Of a stretch of DNA of 64,000 bases, positions 51,211-60,419 are shown in pieces. Below the pieces are notes generated by a model. That model searched no databases. It saw nothing but the letters and a program-made list of their open reading frames with translations, and had not been told where the DNA came from. The translations under genes were made by a program, and so were the position numbers. Within the stretch, counting starts at the first letter, position 1. Every line of letters starts with the position of its first letter. The stretch lies in assembly GCF_001039355.2 (NCBI RefSeq), contig NW_019773681.1:229699-293698 (forward strand), given 5' to 3'. The DNA is from Lingula anatina. Its lineage: Eukaryota; Brachiopoda; Lingulata; Lingulida; Lingulidae.

Positions 51211-53081
51211 ACCATCTTAAGTCTTACCTATCTGCCAGCAGACCAAAGAACAGCGGGCCCACCATCTGTCCACTGAAATGTGCCATCTGGGCCACGGTCT
51301 CCCTAGGCCGGTTATCACAGACAAAATTGAGCTGGAACAAAATGAACATTTATTGTCTTAAAACATTTTCTTACTTGTGGAGAAAGAAATTCATTGAATT
51401 CCAAACGACACACTTTAAAATCATTCCATAATTAATCACCTTTTCTAGTTTTCAAAGCCAGTGGACAGGGAAAGAAGAAATTGGGTTTGTTTCGTTACGC
51501 CTGTGCCCCCCCCCCCCCCCCCCCCCACCGTCGTCCTGGATCATGGAAATATATAGTATATTTAAATGGCTGATTCGACCATTGTAGCAGTAAACATGTA
51601 CAAATGTATGAGGGCACTAGTTTTACGTGTGTTCAGTGTTAGATAATTCTCTATCGTTTAGAAGTGTTCTATAATTTGAATGCATACTAATACGTGGTGT
51701 CTGTAATATTTGCCTGTTGATTGAAGAAAAAATTACTTATATCGGCGAACCATTTTAGCAGTCTGGGCTTGGCCAAGAAATTATTAAACTTTTTTGGACA
51801 GGAAAATATGACCCAGTCTTTGTATGTTATCCACCCCACCCCACCCTGCACCACGCCACCTTGCACCCACCCTACACCCGCCCTACATCCTCCCTTCACC
51901 CACCCTACGCGCACATACACCACCCTGCACCCACCCTGTACCCACCTTGCACCCACCCTCCACCCACCTTACCTCGGACTGAACGGTAACGTCCATCATT
52001 GTTTTACCATACACCCAGCTACTGCACTTCTCCTGGGTACTGTTCACACTGGTGGCAGCGGTGCCGTTGTGTGGGACATACAAATAACAGCTAGAGTGCG
52101 CGTCCTCGAGGCCCGTGCCGCCAGGAATAGAGGCGTTGATCAGTTCGTCATGCCACAGACCCTGGGATTCGTACGTGTCGTTTGGTAGGCCTGGGATTGC
52201 ACATCTGAAACATAAGCGAAAATGCAACATGGCGACACTCTCTAAATCTGTTAAAAATTTGGCATTCAACCAGTTTGGTATCTGTTACACCAGCTAGAAG
52301 GATTAATGCTTGAAAGTACTTTGGCGACGCTAGAAATTATATTTATAACCTCAGTTCAGGTACAAACAAAACACAACATTACACATTTTAATGTTAAAAC
52401 TGGATTAATGGCCATGGACACGGTTTCTCCAACCAATATTGAGCCCCCCCCACCCCCCACCCCCACCTCCGCCAACAAACGCCTCCCCCGTCTCAACCTC
52501 TCCCCCCACATCCTACATGTACGGTCGTGATACATGTTTTTTCATGCCTTAGGCTAACCGTGCACCATAGGGCCCATTCCCAATAAACCCACGTTCTATC
52601 ACGGTACGTAGGTCGATCCAAGTCCAAGGGGACTCTTGCTGAAGCAAACAGTTTAACAGATTAACAGGCCTCCTATTGCTTCCAACGTATAACGATAGTT
52701 TCATTGGGAATGGCCCCTTGAATGACCAGCAGAGCTAGGCCTTACCTGTGAGGCAGAGTGTAGTGTTTGAAGACGACACTCACTGCCTGCACGGCGATGA
52801 TTACGAAGGGAATCATCACCAGGAACTGGGTTCATAACGTTTTTAGTAATATTAACGTTCTGGTAACGTTATGGTAACGTTATGATAACGATCTGTGTTT
52901 GCTGGGACAGCAGCGCTAGGACCTACCTATGGGGCAGTGTGTAGTGTATGAAGACGACGCTCATGGCCTGCACGGCGCTGATTACGAAGGGAATCATCAC
53001 CAGAAACTGGGTGCGGATCTGGTACCGGCCAAAGGCACCCAGCTTGTTGAAGAGATCGTCGATCACCTCGCCCTCATTCAT
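46498..53081 (-). CDS. SLC22-family organic ion transporter, gene C (10 coding exons)
   Basis: Third paralogue, predicted 571 aa and the most complete: exons 53081-52927, 52204-51973, 51331-51228, 50811-50657, 49652-49484, 49019-48786, 48397-48174, 47830-47646, 47348-47194 and 46600-46498. All borders are GT-AG with frame kept. Twelve membrane segments are expected, with a glycosylated Cys loop after the first. Family marks are MNEGEVIDDLFNKLGAFGRYQ, VQSELNFVCDNRPRETVAQ, ADRFGRKP, PESPRWL, LGRKIPHI and AEMFPTAARN. The tail ends DYHLTSL, a PDZ-ligand-like end. Introns 4 and 9 each begin with a Harbinger-like MITE placed exactly at the donor. Head-to-tail order with A and B indicates local tandem duplication. 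Confidence 0.93.
46966..47190. mobile_element. Harbinger-like MITE at the donor of gene C exon 9
   Basis: Imperfect inverted ends with shared CACCATCAGTC and ATCGATCCAACTACGCGGGG blocks, flanked by TTA on both sides (46963-46965 and 47190-47192). The right TTA is the TAA of the minus-strand donor GTAAGG. Confidence 0.75.
47194..47348 (-). CDS. SLC22 gene C exon 9
   Basis: Encodes NEARFEGPIGNSIPLLIFG, segment 12 and LPETIEEAENLT plus a split Lys. The donor is GTAAGG at a MITE edge. Unspliced, the frame meets TAA at once (AAGTAA), giving a 538 aa form without the tail. Confidence 0.9.
47646..47830 (-). CDS. SLC22 gene C exon 8
   Basis: Encodes IYVALNVIGKIGVASAYGD, segments 10-11 and AAEMFPTAARN. 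185 nt, donor GTAAGT. Confidence 0.93.
47831..48173. other. Intron 7 of gene C
   Basis: No feature recognised. Confidence 0.5.
48174..48397 (-). CDS. SLC22 gene C exon 7
   Basis: Encodes GYAGISLNSGKLPGDLYVNY, segments 8-9 and DKLGRKIPHI. 224 nt, donor GTGAGC. Confidence 0.93.
48398..48785. other. Intron 6 of gene C
   Basis: No feature recognised. Confidence 0.5.
48786..49019 (-). CDS. SLC22 gene C exon 6 (cytoplasmic loop)
   Basis: Encodes IIPESPRWLLTSNIKGNREK, the charged loop and the start of segment 7. 234 nt, donor GTGAGT. Confidence 0.93.
49168..49226. repeat. ATT microsatellite in intron 5 of gene C
   Basis: About nineteen perfect ATT units. Confidence 0.95.
49484..49652 (-). CDS. 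SLC22 gene C exon 5
   Basis: Encodes LELVGTSKRMLVGIMVEYSW and membrane segments 5-6. 169 nt; acceptor CTTGCAG, donor GTAAGG. Confidence 0.93.
49704..49872. mobile_element. CAGGCCCGTAGCCAG-family MITE in gene C intron 4
   Basis: Inverted ends CAGGCCCGTAGCCAG and CTGCGGGCCTG, interior GAAAAAGTGGACCTTTTACC. An ATTT microsatellite follows at 49873-49906, and a bare right end of the same family lies at 50008-50040 after a lone n (50007). Confidence 0.8.
50313..50412. mobile_element. CCCAGCAGACAAACGACATT palindromic element
   Basis: Inverted ends CCCAGCAGACAAACGACATT and AATGTCGTTTGCCTGCTGGG, with several GTTGAATCAACGT blocks between. About 100 bp. Confidence 0.75.
50471..50653. mobile_element. 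CCGCGGATCAAATATGG MITE at the donor of gene C exon 4
   Basis: Inverted CCATTCACAACATTAGAC-like ends and CGGATCAAATATGGCCGACC blocks. The right end GAATGCGTCC meets TTA (50653-50655), the TAA of the donor. The left flank no longer shows a clean TTA. Confidence 0.75.
50657..50811 (-). CDS. SLC22 gene C exon 4
   Basis: Encodes FGRKPIYLISTLLGALFG and FAFMRFVVGLCICGTFGAG. Its donor is GTAAGG, of which the last two bases belong to the abutting MITE. Confidence 0.93.
50880..51178. other. Intron 3 of gene C
   Basis: No feature apart from the GA microsatellite that follows. Confidence 0.5.
51178..51208. repeat. GA microsatellite
   Basis: Perfect GA units next to the exon 3 donor of gene C. Confidence 0.95.
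51228..51331 (-). CDS. SLC22 gene C exon 3
   Basis: Encodes LNFVCDNRPRETVAQMAHFS and membrane segment 2, ending LLAD plus the split Arg codon. A GA microsatellite follows the donor by about 20 bp. Confidence 0.93.
51332..51825. other. Intron 2 of gene C, left part
   Basis: C homopolymer at 51507-51526. No gene recognised. Confidence 0.5.
51830..51972. repeat. CACCCTGCACCCAC minisatellite at gene C exon 2 donor
   Basis: About ten imperfect 10-15 bp units run up to the donor. In the transcript the strand reads GGTGGGTGCAGGGTGGGT and similar, with GGG triplets every few bases and repeated GTGGGT donor-like words. Confidence 0.85.
51973..52204 (-). CDS. SLC22 gene C exon 2 (extracellular loop)
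   Basis: Encodes LPNDTYESQGLWHDELINAS, NGT and NST sites, and GKTMMDVTVQSE. The donor GTAAGG is followed at once by a G-rich minisatellite. Confidence 0.93.
52571..52724. mobile_element. Harbinger-like MITE, internally deleted
   Basis: GGGCCCATTCCCAATAAACC and TTTCATTGGGAATGGCCCC are inverted ends; TAGGTCGATCCAAGTCC and GGGGACTCTTGCTGAA blocks on the left arm have no counterpart on the right. Confidence 0.6.
52746..52831 (-). pseudogene. Truncated duplicate of gene C exon 1
   Basis: Encodes TQFLVMIPFVIIAVQAVSVV and FKHYTLPH with its own donor GTAAGG, matching the 3' half of exon 1. It lacks a start and any in-frame acceptor, and its 5' side abuts an AACGTTATGGTAACG MITE. Splicing into it from exon 1 would meet a stop. 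Confidence 0.8.
52834..52912. mobile_element. CAGCAAACACAG-family MITE between exon 1 and its duplicate
   Basis: ACGTTATGGTAACGTTATG blocks, right end GATCTGTGTTTGCTGGGA. It lies 14 bp from the real exon 1 donor and exactly at the break of the duplicated exon. Confidence 0.75.
52927..53081 (-). CDS. SLC22 gene C coding exon 1
   Basis: ATG at 53081; the acceptor at 53102 leaves 20 nt of 5' UTR in this exon. Encodes the N-terminus and membrane segment 1 (FLVMIPFVISAVQAMSVVF). Donor GTAGGT. Confidence 0.92.
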
Positions 53082-53151
53082 ACTGGTGGGGTGTTCCTTT
53101 CCTGGGATAAATAGAGAGATAAATAAACAGAGAGAGAGAGAGAGAGAGAGC

Positions 53152-53216
53152 AGGCCCGTAGCCAGCAATTTCAAAAGGGGGTTCTTTTTCTGAGAAAGTG
53201 GACCTTTATCAAGAAA
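53152..53216. mobile_element. CAGGCCCGTAGCCAG-family fragment
   Basis: Left end only (CAGGCCCGTAGCCAGCAATT, GAGAAAGTGGACCTTT), between GA microsatellites. Confidence 0.75.
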
Positions 53217-53249
53217 CCTTCGCTATACGAGAGAGAGAGATGGAGAGAG

Positions 53250-54406
53250 AGAGAGACATGAATGACGAACTTGGTTGATAAATTAACAGATAAATAACCA
53301 TGCACATGATGTTTGTGTAATTGAATTAGAAAATAATCGGATAAATTAACAAACAAATGAATGAATAAAAAATTAATGAATGAATTAATCCAACATTCAG
53401 GTTGCTGATTAACTTTGGCATTGCTGCGCTTCCAAACAATATAGCACATATAGGGATAATAAAGGCATATGCCTTTCCCCTCTGACATCGGCTGTATACT
53501 AGATCCATATATCAAGCGCTCTCTTAAGTAGCAGTACGATATCAATACGAGCAACATTTTGTATGCAGAAGTTTACAACGCAATCCTTCATCAAAATGCA
53601 CTTTATATGTTGTAAACAAAACACGAGTTAATATGCTTTATCTTGTGTGCCATCATATACATGCGCATTGCATACTCATAACGCGCACAAAAGTATGGTA
53701 CTCTACACTTACTATGATGACTAGAAACCCAAGTTCTGATAATCATGAACTGGTGAAAACTGAAGCAGAATTAGACCTGAGACTGTTTAATTGACTATTA
53801 GGTAATGTGTGTTTATATTTCTCACTCCTCTGACTCCGAGCTGTTTTGACACGGTTGTATATATCTTAGGCGTGAGTGGGATGGTTTTTTCCATCCAGAA
53901 ATGAAAAATAAGCAAACAGTCTTATAAATAGATCAATGAATAAACAAACACTCGAAGGAATAAATAGATTGGTAAGTGACTAATCAGTCAGTGCCTATAT
54001 AAACAAGAGAATAATTTAAATAAATAAATAAAAATGAATAAACAAAAACAGCATAAGTGAATAAACAAACAATTGCAATGAAGTGAATAATTTGGTTAAT
54101 AAACATGATGGATAAACAACCAATCTAATGAATAGAGGCATACCCACATGTAGATGAATAAACAATCGAAAATTAAGATAAATGTATGGATAAATAAAAT
54201 CCCAACTATATGACTAAACAAACAAAAAAGTTTTAAATAGAAAACAAAATAAAGACCCAAGCCAACAGGTTCATAAATAAGTACCAATAAACAAACAAAC
54301 GGCTAAAAATAGGACAGGGATATCTAGATAAACAAATATATAAATTTATGATGGGTTGCAAAGACACACTGACCTCAGTCAAAATAAAGCAATGAAAAGT
54401 TGTTTT
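53250..54406. other. Intron upstream of gene C coding exon 1
   Basis: Long AAAT/AAAC-rich low-complexity stretch at 53880-54350. No gene recognised. Confidence 0.5.
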
Positions 54407-54930
54407 NNNNNNNNNNNNNNNNNNNNNNNNNNNNNNNNNNNNNNNNNNNNNNNNNNNNNNNNNNNNNNNNNNNNNNNNNNNNNNNNNNNNNNNNNNNNNN
54501 NNNNNNNNNNNNNNNNNNNNNNNNNNNNNNNNNNNNNNNNNNNNNNNNNNNNNNNNNNNNNNNNNNNNNNNNNNNNNNNNNNNNNNNNNNNNNNNNNNNN
54601 NNNNNNNNNNNNNNNNNNNNNNNNNNNNNNNNNNNNNNNNNNNNNNNNNNNNNNNNNNNNNNNNNNNNNNNNNNNNNNNNNNNNNNNNNNNNNNNNNNNN
54701 NNNNNNNNNNNNNNNNNNNNNNNNNNNNNNNNNNNNNNNNNNNNNNNNNNNNNNNNNNNNNNNNNNNNNNNNNNNNNNNNNNNNNNNNNNNNNNNNNNNN
54801 NNNNNNNNNNNNNNNNNNNNNNNNNNNNNNNNNNNNNNNNNNNNNNNNNNNNNNNNNNNNNNNNNNNNNNNNNNNNNNNNNNNNNNNNNNNNNNNNNNNN
54901 NNNNNNNNNNNNNNNNNNNNNNNNNNNNNN
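54407..54930. other. Assembly gap
   Basis: Run of n. Open frames drawn across it are meaningless. Confidence 0.99.
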
Positions 54931-55027
54931 GGGATTAGCTTGGTCTATGTTCTTATCAACATCTTTTAGGTCATATGTATAAATATAATCACCTGGCTAT
55001 CAGCTTAACTGCACGGTGCCACCACGC

Positions 55028-55252
55028 TATGTGAATTTAAGGCTGCATTCACAACCGAAGTTGATCCGCGGTCTAAAAGATCCGCGGATCAAATATGGCC
55101 GACCAACTTGAAAGCTTACCTCGTGATCCCCGCGGAGAATCTATTGAGTGTCTATTTGGGGATTATGCAGCAAGCTTTCAAGTGGGTCGGCCATATTTGA
55201 TCCGCAGAACTGTTAGTCCGCGTATCAAGTTGTTCTGATTGCGCCCTTAACT
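55028..55252. mobile_element. CCGCGGATCAAATATGG-type MITE
   Basis: Inverted GCGGATCAAATATGGCCGAC arms, ends GGCTGCATTCACAAC and TGATTGCGCCC with TTA on both sides. Confidence 0.75.
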
Positions 55253-55529
55253 ACACGTCATTTTGGCCTGGATAAGCAAAAGATAGCCACAGTTTTCTGG
55301 ACGACGAGAGAGCCAACATCAATTTGTATGCTGGTTGTAGGCTAAAGGTATACTGTACACGTTCTAGGCCAATTTATCCTGCAAAGCTATTTTGTTCCCA
55401 ATTTAAACCTTAAAAATAAAAACCCTTCATAGAAAAGTACCAGATGTCGGTTTTTCCTTCTAAAATGTACAGGAAGACATGGACTTGTAAGTGACCCATA
55501 ACACAAACAAAAGCACTGGGCTTGTTCTC

Positions 55530-55615
55530 AGCAAACATAGAACGTTTTATAACGTTACCATAACGTCTTTTATTGGTATATAAACGTTATGATAACGTTT
55601 TGTGTTTGCTGGGTT
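55530..55615. mobile_element. CAGCAAACACAG-family MITE
   Basis: CAGCAAACATAGAACGTTTT to AACGTTTTGTGTTTGCTGGG, clean inverted ends, about 85 bp. Confidence 0.8.
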
Positions 55616-55616
55616 T

Positions 55617-55990
55617 ATGCCTAGATTTAACACGCACTAAAATTCGGGGCATAAGTAACCTGTGCTATTTGGGACGAAGAAAGCCAAGATGTGTAGTTAC
55701 TGAATTCACATAGTATTGTATGAGTACTGGGTGTAAAAGAGACAAAATACCAACATACCAACGTACTTCAGTCTTGCACCCCATTTCCATAGATTAGATC
55801 TACTTTAGATCGACCTAACTCCCTGGGGGTTCACGCTAAATAGCTGTCAGCCGGGCGGACACGAAAGTTAATTACCCCCTTACAGCTTGTAGTAGGCGGG
55901 ACGGACATTTAAGTCGGATTATCTGAAAGTAATCTAGTGAGACTCCCCGCGGGGATAGATCGATCTAAAATCTATGGGAATAGAGCCTTG
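55617..55990. mobile_element. Larger repeat followed by TAGATCGATC MITE
   Basis: 55620-55775 repeats the flank seen at 12594 and 33942 (ATTTGGGACGAAGAAAGCC). The MITE 55780-55988 is almost the same as 28722-28905 but has the extra right-arm block TAGTGAGACTCCCCGCGGGG. Confidence 0.7.
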
Positions 55991-56890
55991 GGAGCTTAAC
56001 CCGCTTCAGCAAAAGGAGACAAATGACAAACCAACCCCTCCACTTCCTTTGCAACAATCTCGAACCACCAGTGTATTTTAAGTCCCTTCTACTGCTGTGT
56101 ACTGCAAATATTGTTTATTGAGAACTGAATTTTTACTGGAACCCTTATCTTTACCACCGCCATATATTTGCACTGGATTGCCAATAACATGTTGTTTCGA
56201 CAATAAACTGTTATATCTGGTCTTGTTATGACTTTTCTGAAAACAATAATACACAGTAGTGTGTGCTGGTGCTACGTGAATGATTCAAGAGTACAGAAAG
56301 TGAATGTTTCGTTTCACGAATAAGCTAGTATTGTGACTTATTAGATCCAGACTTAGACGTCTACGGCTTCTAAACGTTGCGTTTCGAATATTTGAACTCA
56401 ATAAGGTTTATAAGAAGAGTGCAAGCACAGAGATGTATTCCAAACGGATGTGGTGAAGAAGTCTGAAATTTATCCAAAAAGATAAATCACTGGAGAACTC
56501 TTTCTGTTGCAATACTTTGAATGAATGAGTGAATAATTGGCTGAGATGAAGCCGACAATTTATAAGGGAAATGTATTGAGTATGTGAACATGGAATTCAT
56601 CTTATATCTTGTGATATTCAGCTAACGTTTCAAGTTAAAATCAAAAGATTATCTCAACTTCATTTACGTCTGTCATTGGGGCAAGTCGCATATGAGCAGA
56701 TCGAACTACCCTTTGGGCTTATCATACTAAGATTTCTGGGCTGAAATTTGGGAGTGTGTGAACGTGATAAAATGGGTACTAAAATGCATGTTTACGTTCG
56801 CTTCTAGGATGAGTTTCATTTGGTATAACTTATATATTGAATCACAATAAAATTCTAATTTTAATTAGAAATTCCAAACTACTTAATTGG
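55991..56890. other. Presumed intron of gene C 5' region
   Basis: No gene or repeat recognised. Confidence 0.4.
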
Positions 56891-56909
56891 ATATTATATA
56901 CTCATACCG

Positions 56910-56910
<1 letters not shown>

Positions 56911-56981
<71 letters not shown>
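56911..56981. repeat. TA microsatellite
   Basis: About 35 perfect TA units. Confidence 0.97.
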
Positions 56982-56983
<2 letters not shown>

Positions 56984-57121
56984 CATTTTGCATTAACCAT
57001 GGAATGCTTTTGCTTGATGAGGGTTTTATGCAACTTCTCAGTTGACTTGGCCAGCCATAATGATAGATTATACAAAATGAAACACTTTCAGCAAAACAAA
57101 AAATGAATTGAACTACCTTAC

Positions 57122-57173
57122 CTGCAAAGCTCGTGTCTTGGCGTTTCTTCAGCTCTTAAACGTCCTAATGAAT
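57122..57173 (-). other. Candidate non-coding exon 2 of gene C (5' UTR)
   Basis: On the minus strand a 52-base segment is bounded by a good acceptor (CATTCTATTCAG) and a consensus donor (TTTGCAG/GTAAGG). It has no ATG in frame with gene C and would splice to the acceptor at 53102. Confidence 0.4.
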
Positions 57174-57688
57174 CTGAATAGAATGTTCAATAAATAACTA
57201 AGAATAAAATTTAAAAAAATATACAGGTACAATACGGAGCTAAATGGTATACCAAAACTATCCAAAACAGAGTTTCATTTGCTTTGTATCAATTCAATTC
57301 AGTTCAGTGTCAATAAAGTATATGATCAGGCAACATCGAATCTTGCAAAAATTACATCCATATTCCAACCACAGATCTTTCAACCAATACCCTATCAAAA
57401 ATGTGAATCTGCCCACCCTGTATGATATATTTAGACTATGTGCATACACTTTATACTTATATGTCACTTGCACACAACTCGAGCAAATGCTATTATACAA
57501 TAGCTGCAATAAGCTGAGCCAGACATGTAATCCTATATACCATATCAGCATGCATATGTGCTAGCAGCAAATATGCTAGACAGCAAATGGGATTATCCTT
57601 AACTGCCAAAGACAAATAAATATAATAAAAATATACAAACAATGTTCGAATAAAATTATAAAAACAGCACAAGCGATGAATAGCGTAC

Positions 57689-57860
57689 CTGTTCTGTGTT
57701 TCTGCTCTTGGCTACCGAAAAATTTCCGTCATGCGTTATTTCAAATGTAAGCTCAACAGGTGCGTCGGTTATCAGTAGTTGCTCTTCTCAGTGTCGCCGT
57801 CGCGTATTCTGCAGTCTGTACAGAGTAGAACTGCATCTTTATATATATATATAGGTGGTT
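57689..57860 (-). promoter_or_regulatory. Candidate promoter and non-coding exon 1 of gene C
   Basis: A TATA tract ending TATATAAAG on the minus strand (57837-57854) is followed about 30 bases on by a likely start region. A donor GAACAG/GTACGC lies at 57689. With the exon at 57122 this gives a coherent two-exon 5' UTR for gene C. Confidence 0.35.
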
Positions 57861-58084
57861 GTGTCGCTAATCCAGGTAGCGAAGAGGTGCTGATTGACAG
57901 GGTGGGTGTGGAAGGGGGGGTGGGGGGGGGGGAAGAAGTCACTGACCTCATTTGGGTAAAATTTTGAGCCCCAAAAACTGAGTCATCAATATTTGAAACG
58001 CAATAGAATATATAAATAAAAATATTTATTAACATAGGCCTTGATCTGCATGGATATTGACAAATAACTGGGACTTACAGAGTG

Positions 58085-58280
58085 ATGTTTGTGTGTAGAA
58101 TATATAAATAAAATATTTAGAAATATAGGCCTTGATCTACATGGATGTTGACAACAAATGGGGCTTATCGAAGTTATGTTTGTGTGAATGTGTGCATACG
58201 TGTGTGCGTGTGTGTGTATTTGTGAGCTTGTTTGTGTGTATGTTGCAGGGGGTTGATGGTGGGGGGGGGGGGGGGTAAGG
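58085..58280. repeat. Short duplication and GT/G runs
   Basis: ATATAGGCCTTGATCTACATG near 58130 repeats a block at 58034, followed by GT-rich sequence and a G run at 58259-58275. Confidence 0.6.
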
Positions 58281-58523
58281 GTGATAACAGCTGTGAGCTA
58301 AAGCAATGTGGTAAGTATGTTAGGTGTTGAGTACGGGTCTCCTGGTTGTCACATGTTATGTTCTGGTAGCATTTGCATCGTATCTTGCACTAGTATGCTG
58401 ATGGTACCAAAAGTGAATACTTGCTAATTAAGGAGTCTAAACGTGTTGGTTTCACCTATATACTGTATGTATGAGGCATTCCCTTTCGACGCTTCGTTAA
58501 TGTCCCGTAATGCACAAGGCTTA

Positions 58524-58770
58524 AGCCTAGGTCCCAACTACGTTTTGGACGCACGGTTTTTACATGTAGGTTCCTTGCGTCCGGCTAGGACGTAGCTAGA
58601 TCGCAGGGAAGAAATCAAGTACATTGGTAAAAAATGTTTCTACGTGCTGTTTGCGTCCTCCAAAAGTCACACGATGGACGTGCTCCTCACGCACGAACTC
58701 CCACGTTTTCCCCAATTTTTTTTGGCCCTAGACCACTTAGCAGCCCGTACGTTCGGTTGGGACCTAGGCT
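58524..58770. mobile_element. AGCCTAGGTCCCAAC-family Harbinger-like MITE
   Basis: Inverted ends AGCCTAGGTCCCAAC and GTTGGGACCTAGGCT, flanked by TTA at 58521-58523 and 58771-58773. About 247 bp and non-coding. Confidence 0.8.
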
Positions 58771-59001
58771 TTACGCGTCAATGTGAGCTTTGGAGTTTGA
58801 ATGTCAACATATTCAAAGTGGCAGAAGATGTAACCGCGGCAGGCCTATCGGCCCAGACACGTGTTTTTTTATACGTGTGTTTTATAAATATAACCATGCT
58901 TGCAGTGTGCACATTGCTATATGCGACTCATGTGATTTTGCGTGACGCGGGCTCAGGTGAGTAGCTATAGGACATAGAAGTATTACGTAAGAAACGGATC
59001 A

Positions 59002-59271
59002 TCACTGAGTGCCATCCTCTCTCAACAGGTTGGCTGTCATGGGGCGACATGCCCGTCGAAAGTGTGCCATTCGTGTACTTCCACTATATTTTTGATCAGC
59101 CAATTCTTTTATGTTATCCATCCATGTTGTTCTTGGTCTTCCTTTCCAACGTTTCCCATTGAACTTTCCTGTCAATAACAGCCGCTGCAAATTATATTTT
59201 CTTATAATGTGGCTAAATAAGTTAATTTTCTTTTCTTGATGGTAAATTTTCTGTTCTTGATGGTGTTCCAC
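59002..59271 (-). mobile_element. Non-LTR retrotransposon fragment (3' end of pol-like frame)
   Basis: Open frame contains LFSHIIRKYNLQRLLLTG and GRPRTTWMDNIKE. Variants of this string, with a GRPR..W.D.I core, are common at the C-terminus of LINE reverse transcriptases in animals. Only this tail is present, so the element is dead. Confidence 0.65.
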
Positions 59272-59392
59272 ATTGAAACGGTAGTGACGTTTTAATAATT
59301 GAAATGCATGATGAAATCCAGTCGTTATTAGCTGAGTGATTTTTTTCGAGGTTACTGGTGGTTCGATATCCTCAACATTTCCTTAAATCTAT

Positions 59393-59394
59393 TT

Positions 59395-59423
<29 letters not shown>
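59393..59423. repeat. ATTT microsatellite
   Basis: Perfect ATTT units. A similar run is at 60955-60983. Confidence 0.95.
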
Positions 59424-59425
<2 letters not shown>

Positions 59426-59632
59426 AATCCTGTGACCGGATCTTTCTCTGAATATTCAAAATGTGTGATCAAAAAAGTGTGTGAGTGTCCGTGCGCGTGT
59501 GTTGGAAGTTGATCATCCTGTTTGTAGCTAGACTATCCTCATATGCCTCCTTAGACTGTATCCACACACTCAACCTAATTATACAGCGTACTTGGCCAGA
59601 CAGTCTGGGTCGGTCATGCTGACCTTGAGCAG

Positions 59633-59795
59633 GGGCGTAACCAGGCATACGCACGGATGCACTGTGCGTACAATTTTTTGAGCCAACCATGATATTATTC
59701 TCCATAAATTCAGTGTAATTTTCACGGAATATAATTGTACCTGGGAATTTTCAAAATCTGTGCGTACAATTTTAAAAGGTCTGGTTACGCCCCTG
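59633..59795. mobile_element. CAGGGGCGTAACCAG-family MITE
   Basis: Inverted ends CAGGGGCGTAACCAG and CTGGTTACGCCCCTG, plus inner CTGTGCGTACAATTTT in both orientations. Confidence 0.85.
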
Positions 59796-59837
59796 TTGAG
59801 GGCTTGACTTTGTTGTACCCCGGAGATAACGAAGAGG

Positions 59838-59998
59838 TCCTCTGTGACCAGTTTAACGAAACTGAGGGTCCATGTGACAGAAAGTCTCCCTCCATTTAGT
59901 TATAATGGTTAGGGTTAGCCTGACCCAAGTCCCGGTGTCAAAATCTAGGGGGAGGGTTACCTGTAAAAATGAATGGGAAGCGAACTCTCTTTTTGTCC
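59838..59998. mobile_element. GTGACAGAAAGTC-family fragment
   Basis: Matches one unit of 35845-36312 without the nested palindrome (GGTCCATGTGACAGAAAGTC, ATGGTTAGGGTTAGCCTGAC). Confidence 0.65.
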
Positions 59999-60179
59999 AT
60001 CAGAGCCAAATAAAAAAAATAATAATAATTATATAAGGTCCGTACGTATTCTGACCCCCCCCCCCCTTCCCCCCAAATCAAAACCCTTGGTTGTCCAGAG
60101 CACTTTTCACATATGAACTATTTATTATCTAATCAACAGGTGTTAAGTCACAGGGCTCACCTGATGATACCTACAGACC

Positions 60180-60418
60180 ATGGGCTCATTTACGACGAAA
60201 CTATCATTCTACATAGATCGATCCAACTCCACGGGGACTTTTGCTGATTGCAAACAGGTTAACATTAACTCGTCTCCTCTTGCAGTTTATTAGACTACAG
60301 AAAAGCTGATGAATATACGAGCACGTTGGAAAAAAGAGGAAGTGCGGTTATCTGTTAATCTGATTCCCCAGGTTGGATCGATCTACGTAAACCGATAGTT
60401 ACATTGGGAATGAGCCCT
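60180..60418. mobile_element. Harbinger-like MITE
   Basis: Left GGGCTCATTTACGACGAAAC with ATCGATCCAACTCC; right GTAAACCGATAGTTACATTG and GGGAATGAGCCC. Same family as 38220 and 46966. Confidence 0.7.
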
Positions 60419-60419
60419 A

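Noticed and set aside
54356-54982. Open frame spanning the second gap
   Set aside because: Almost entirely n bases.
56837-57106. Open frame with a Tyr-Ile repeat
   Set aside because: Reads through the TA microsatellite.
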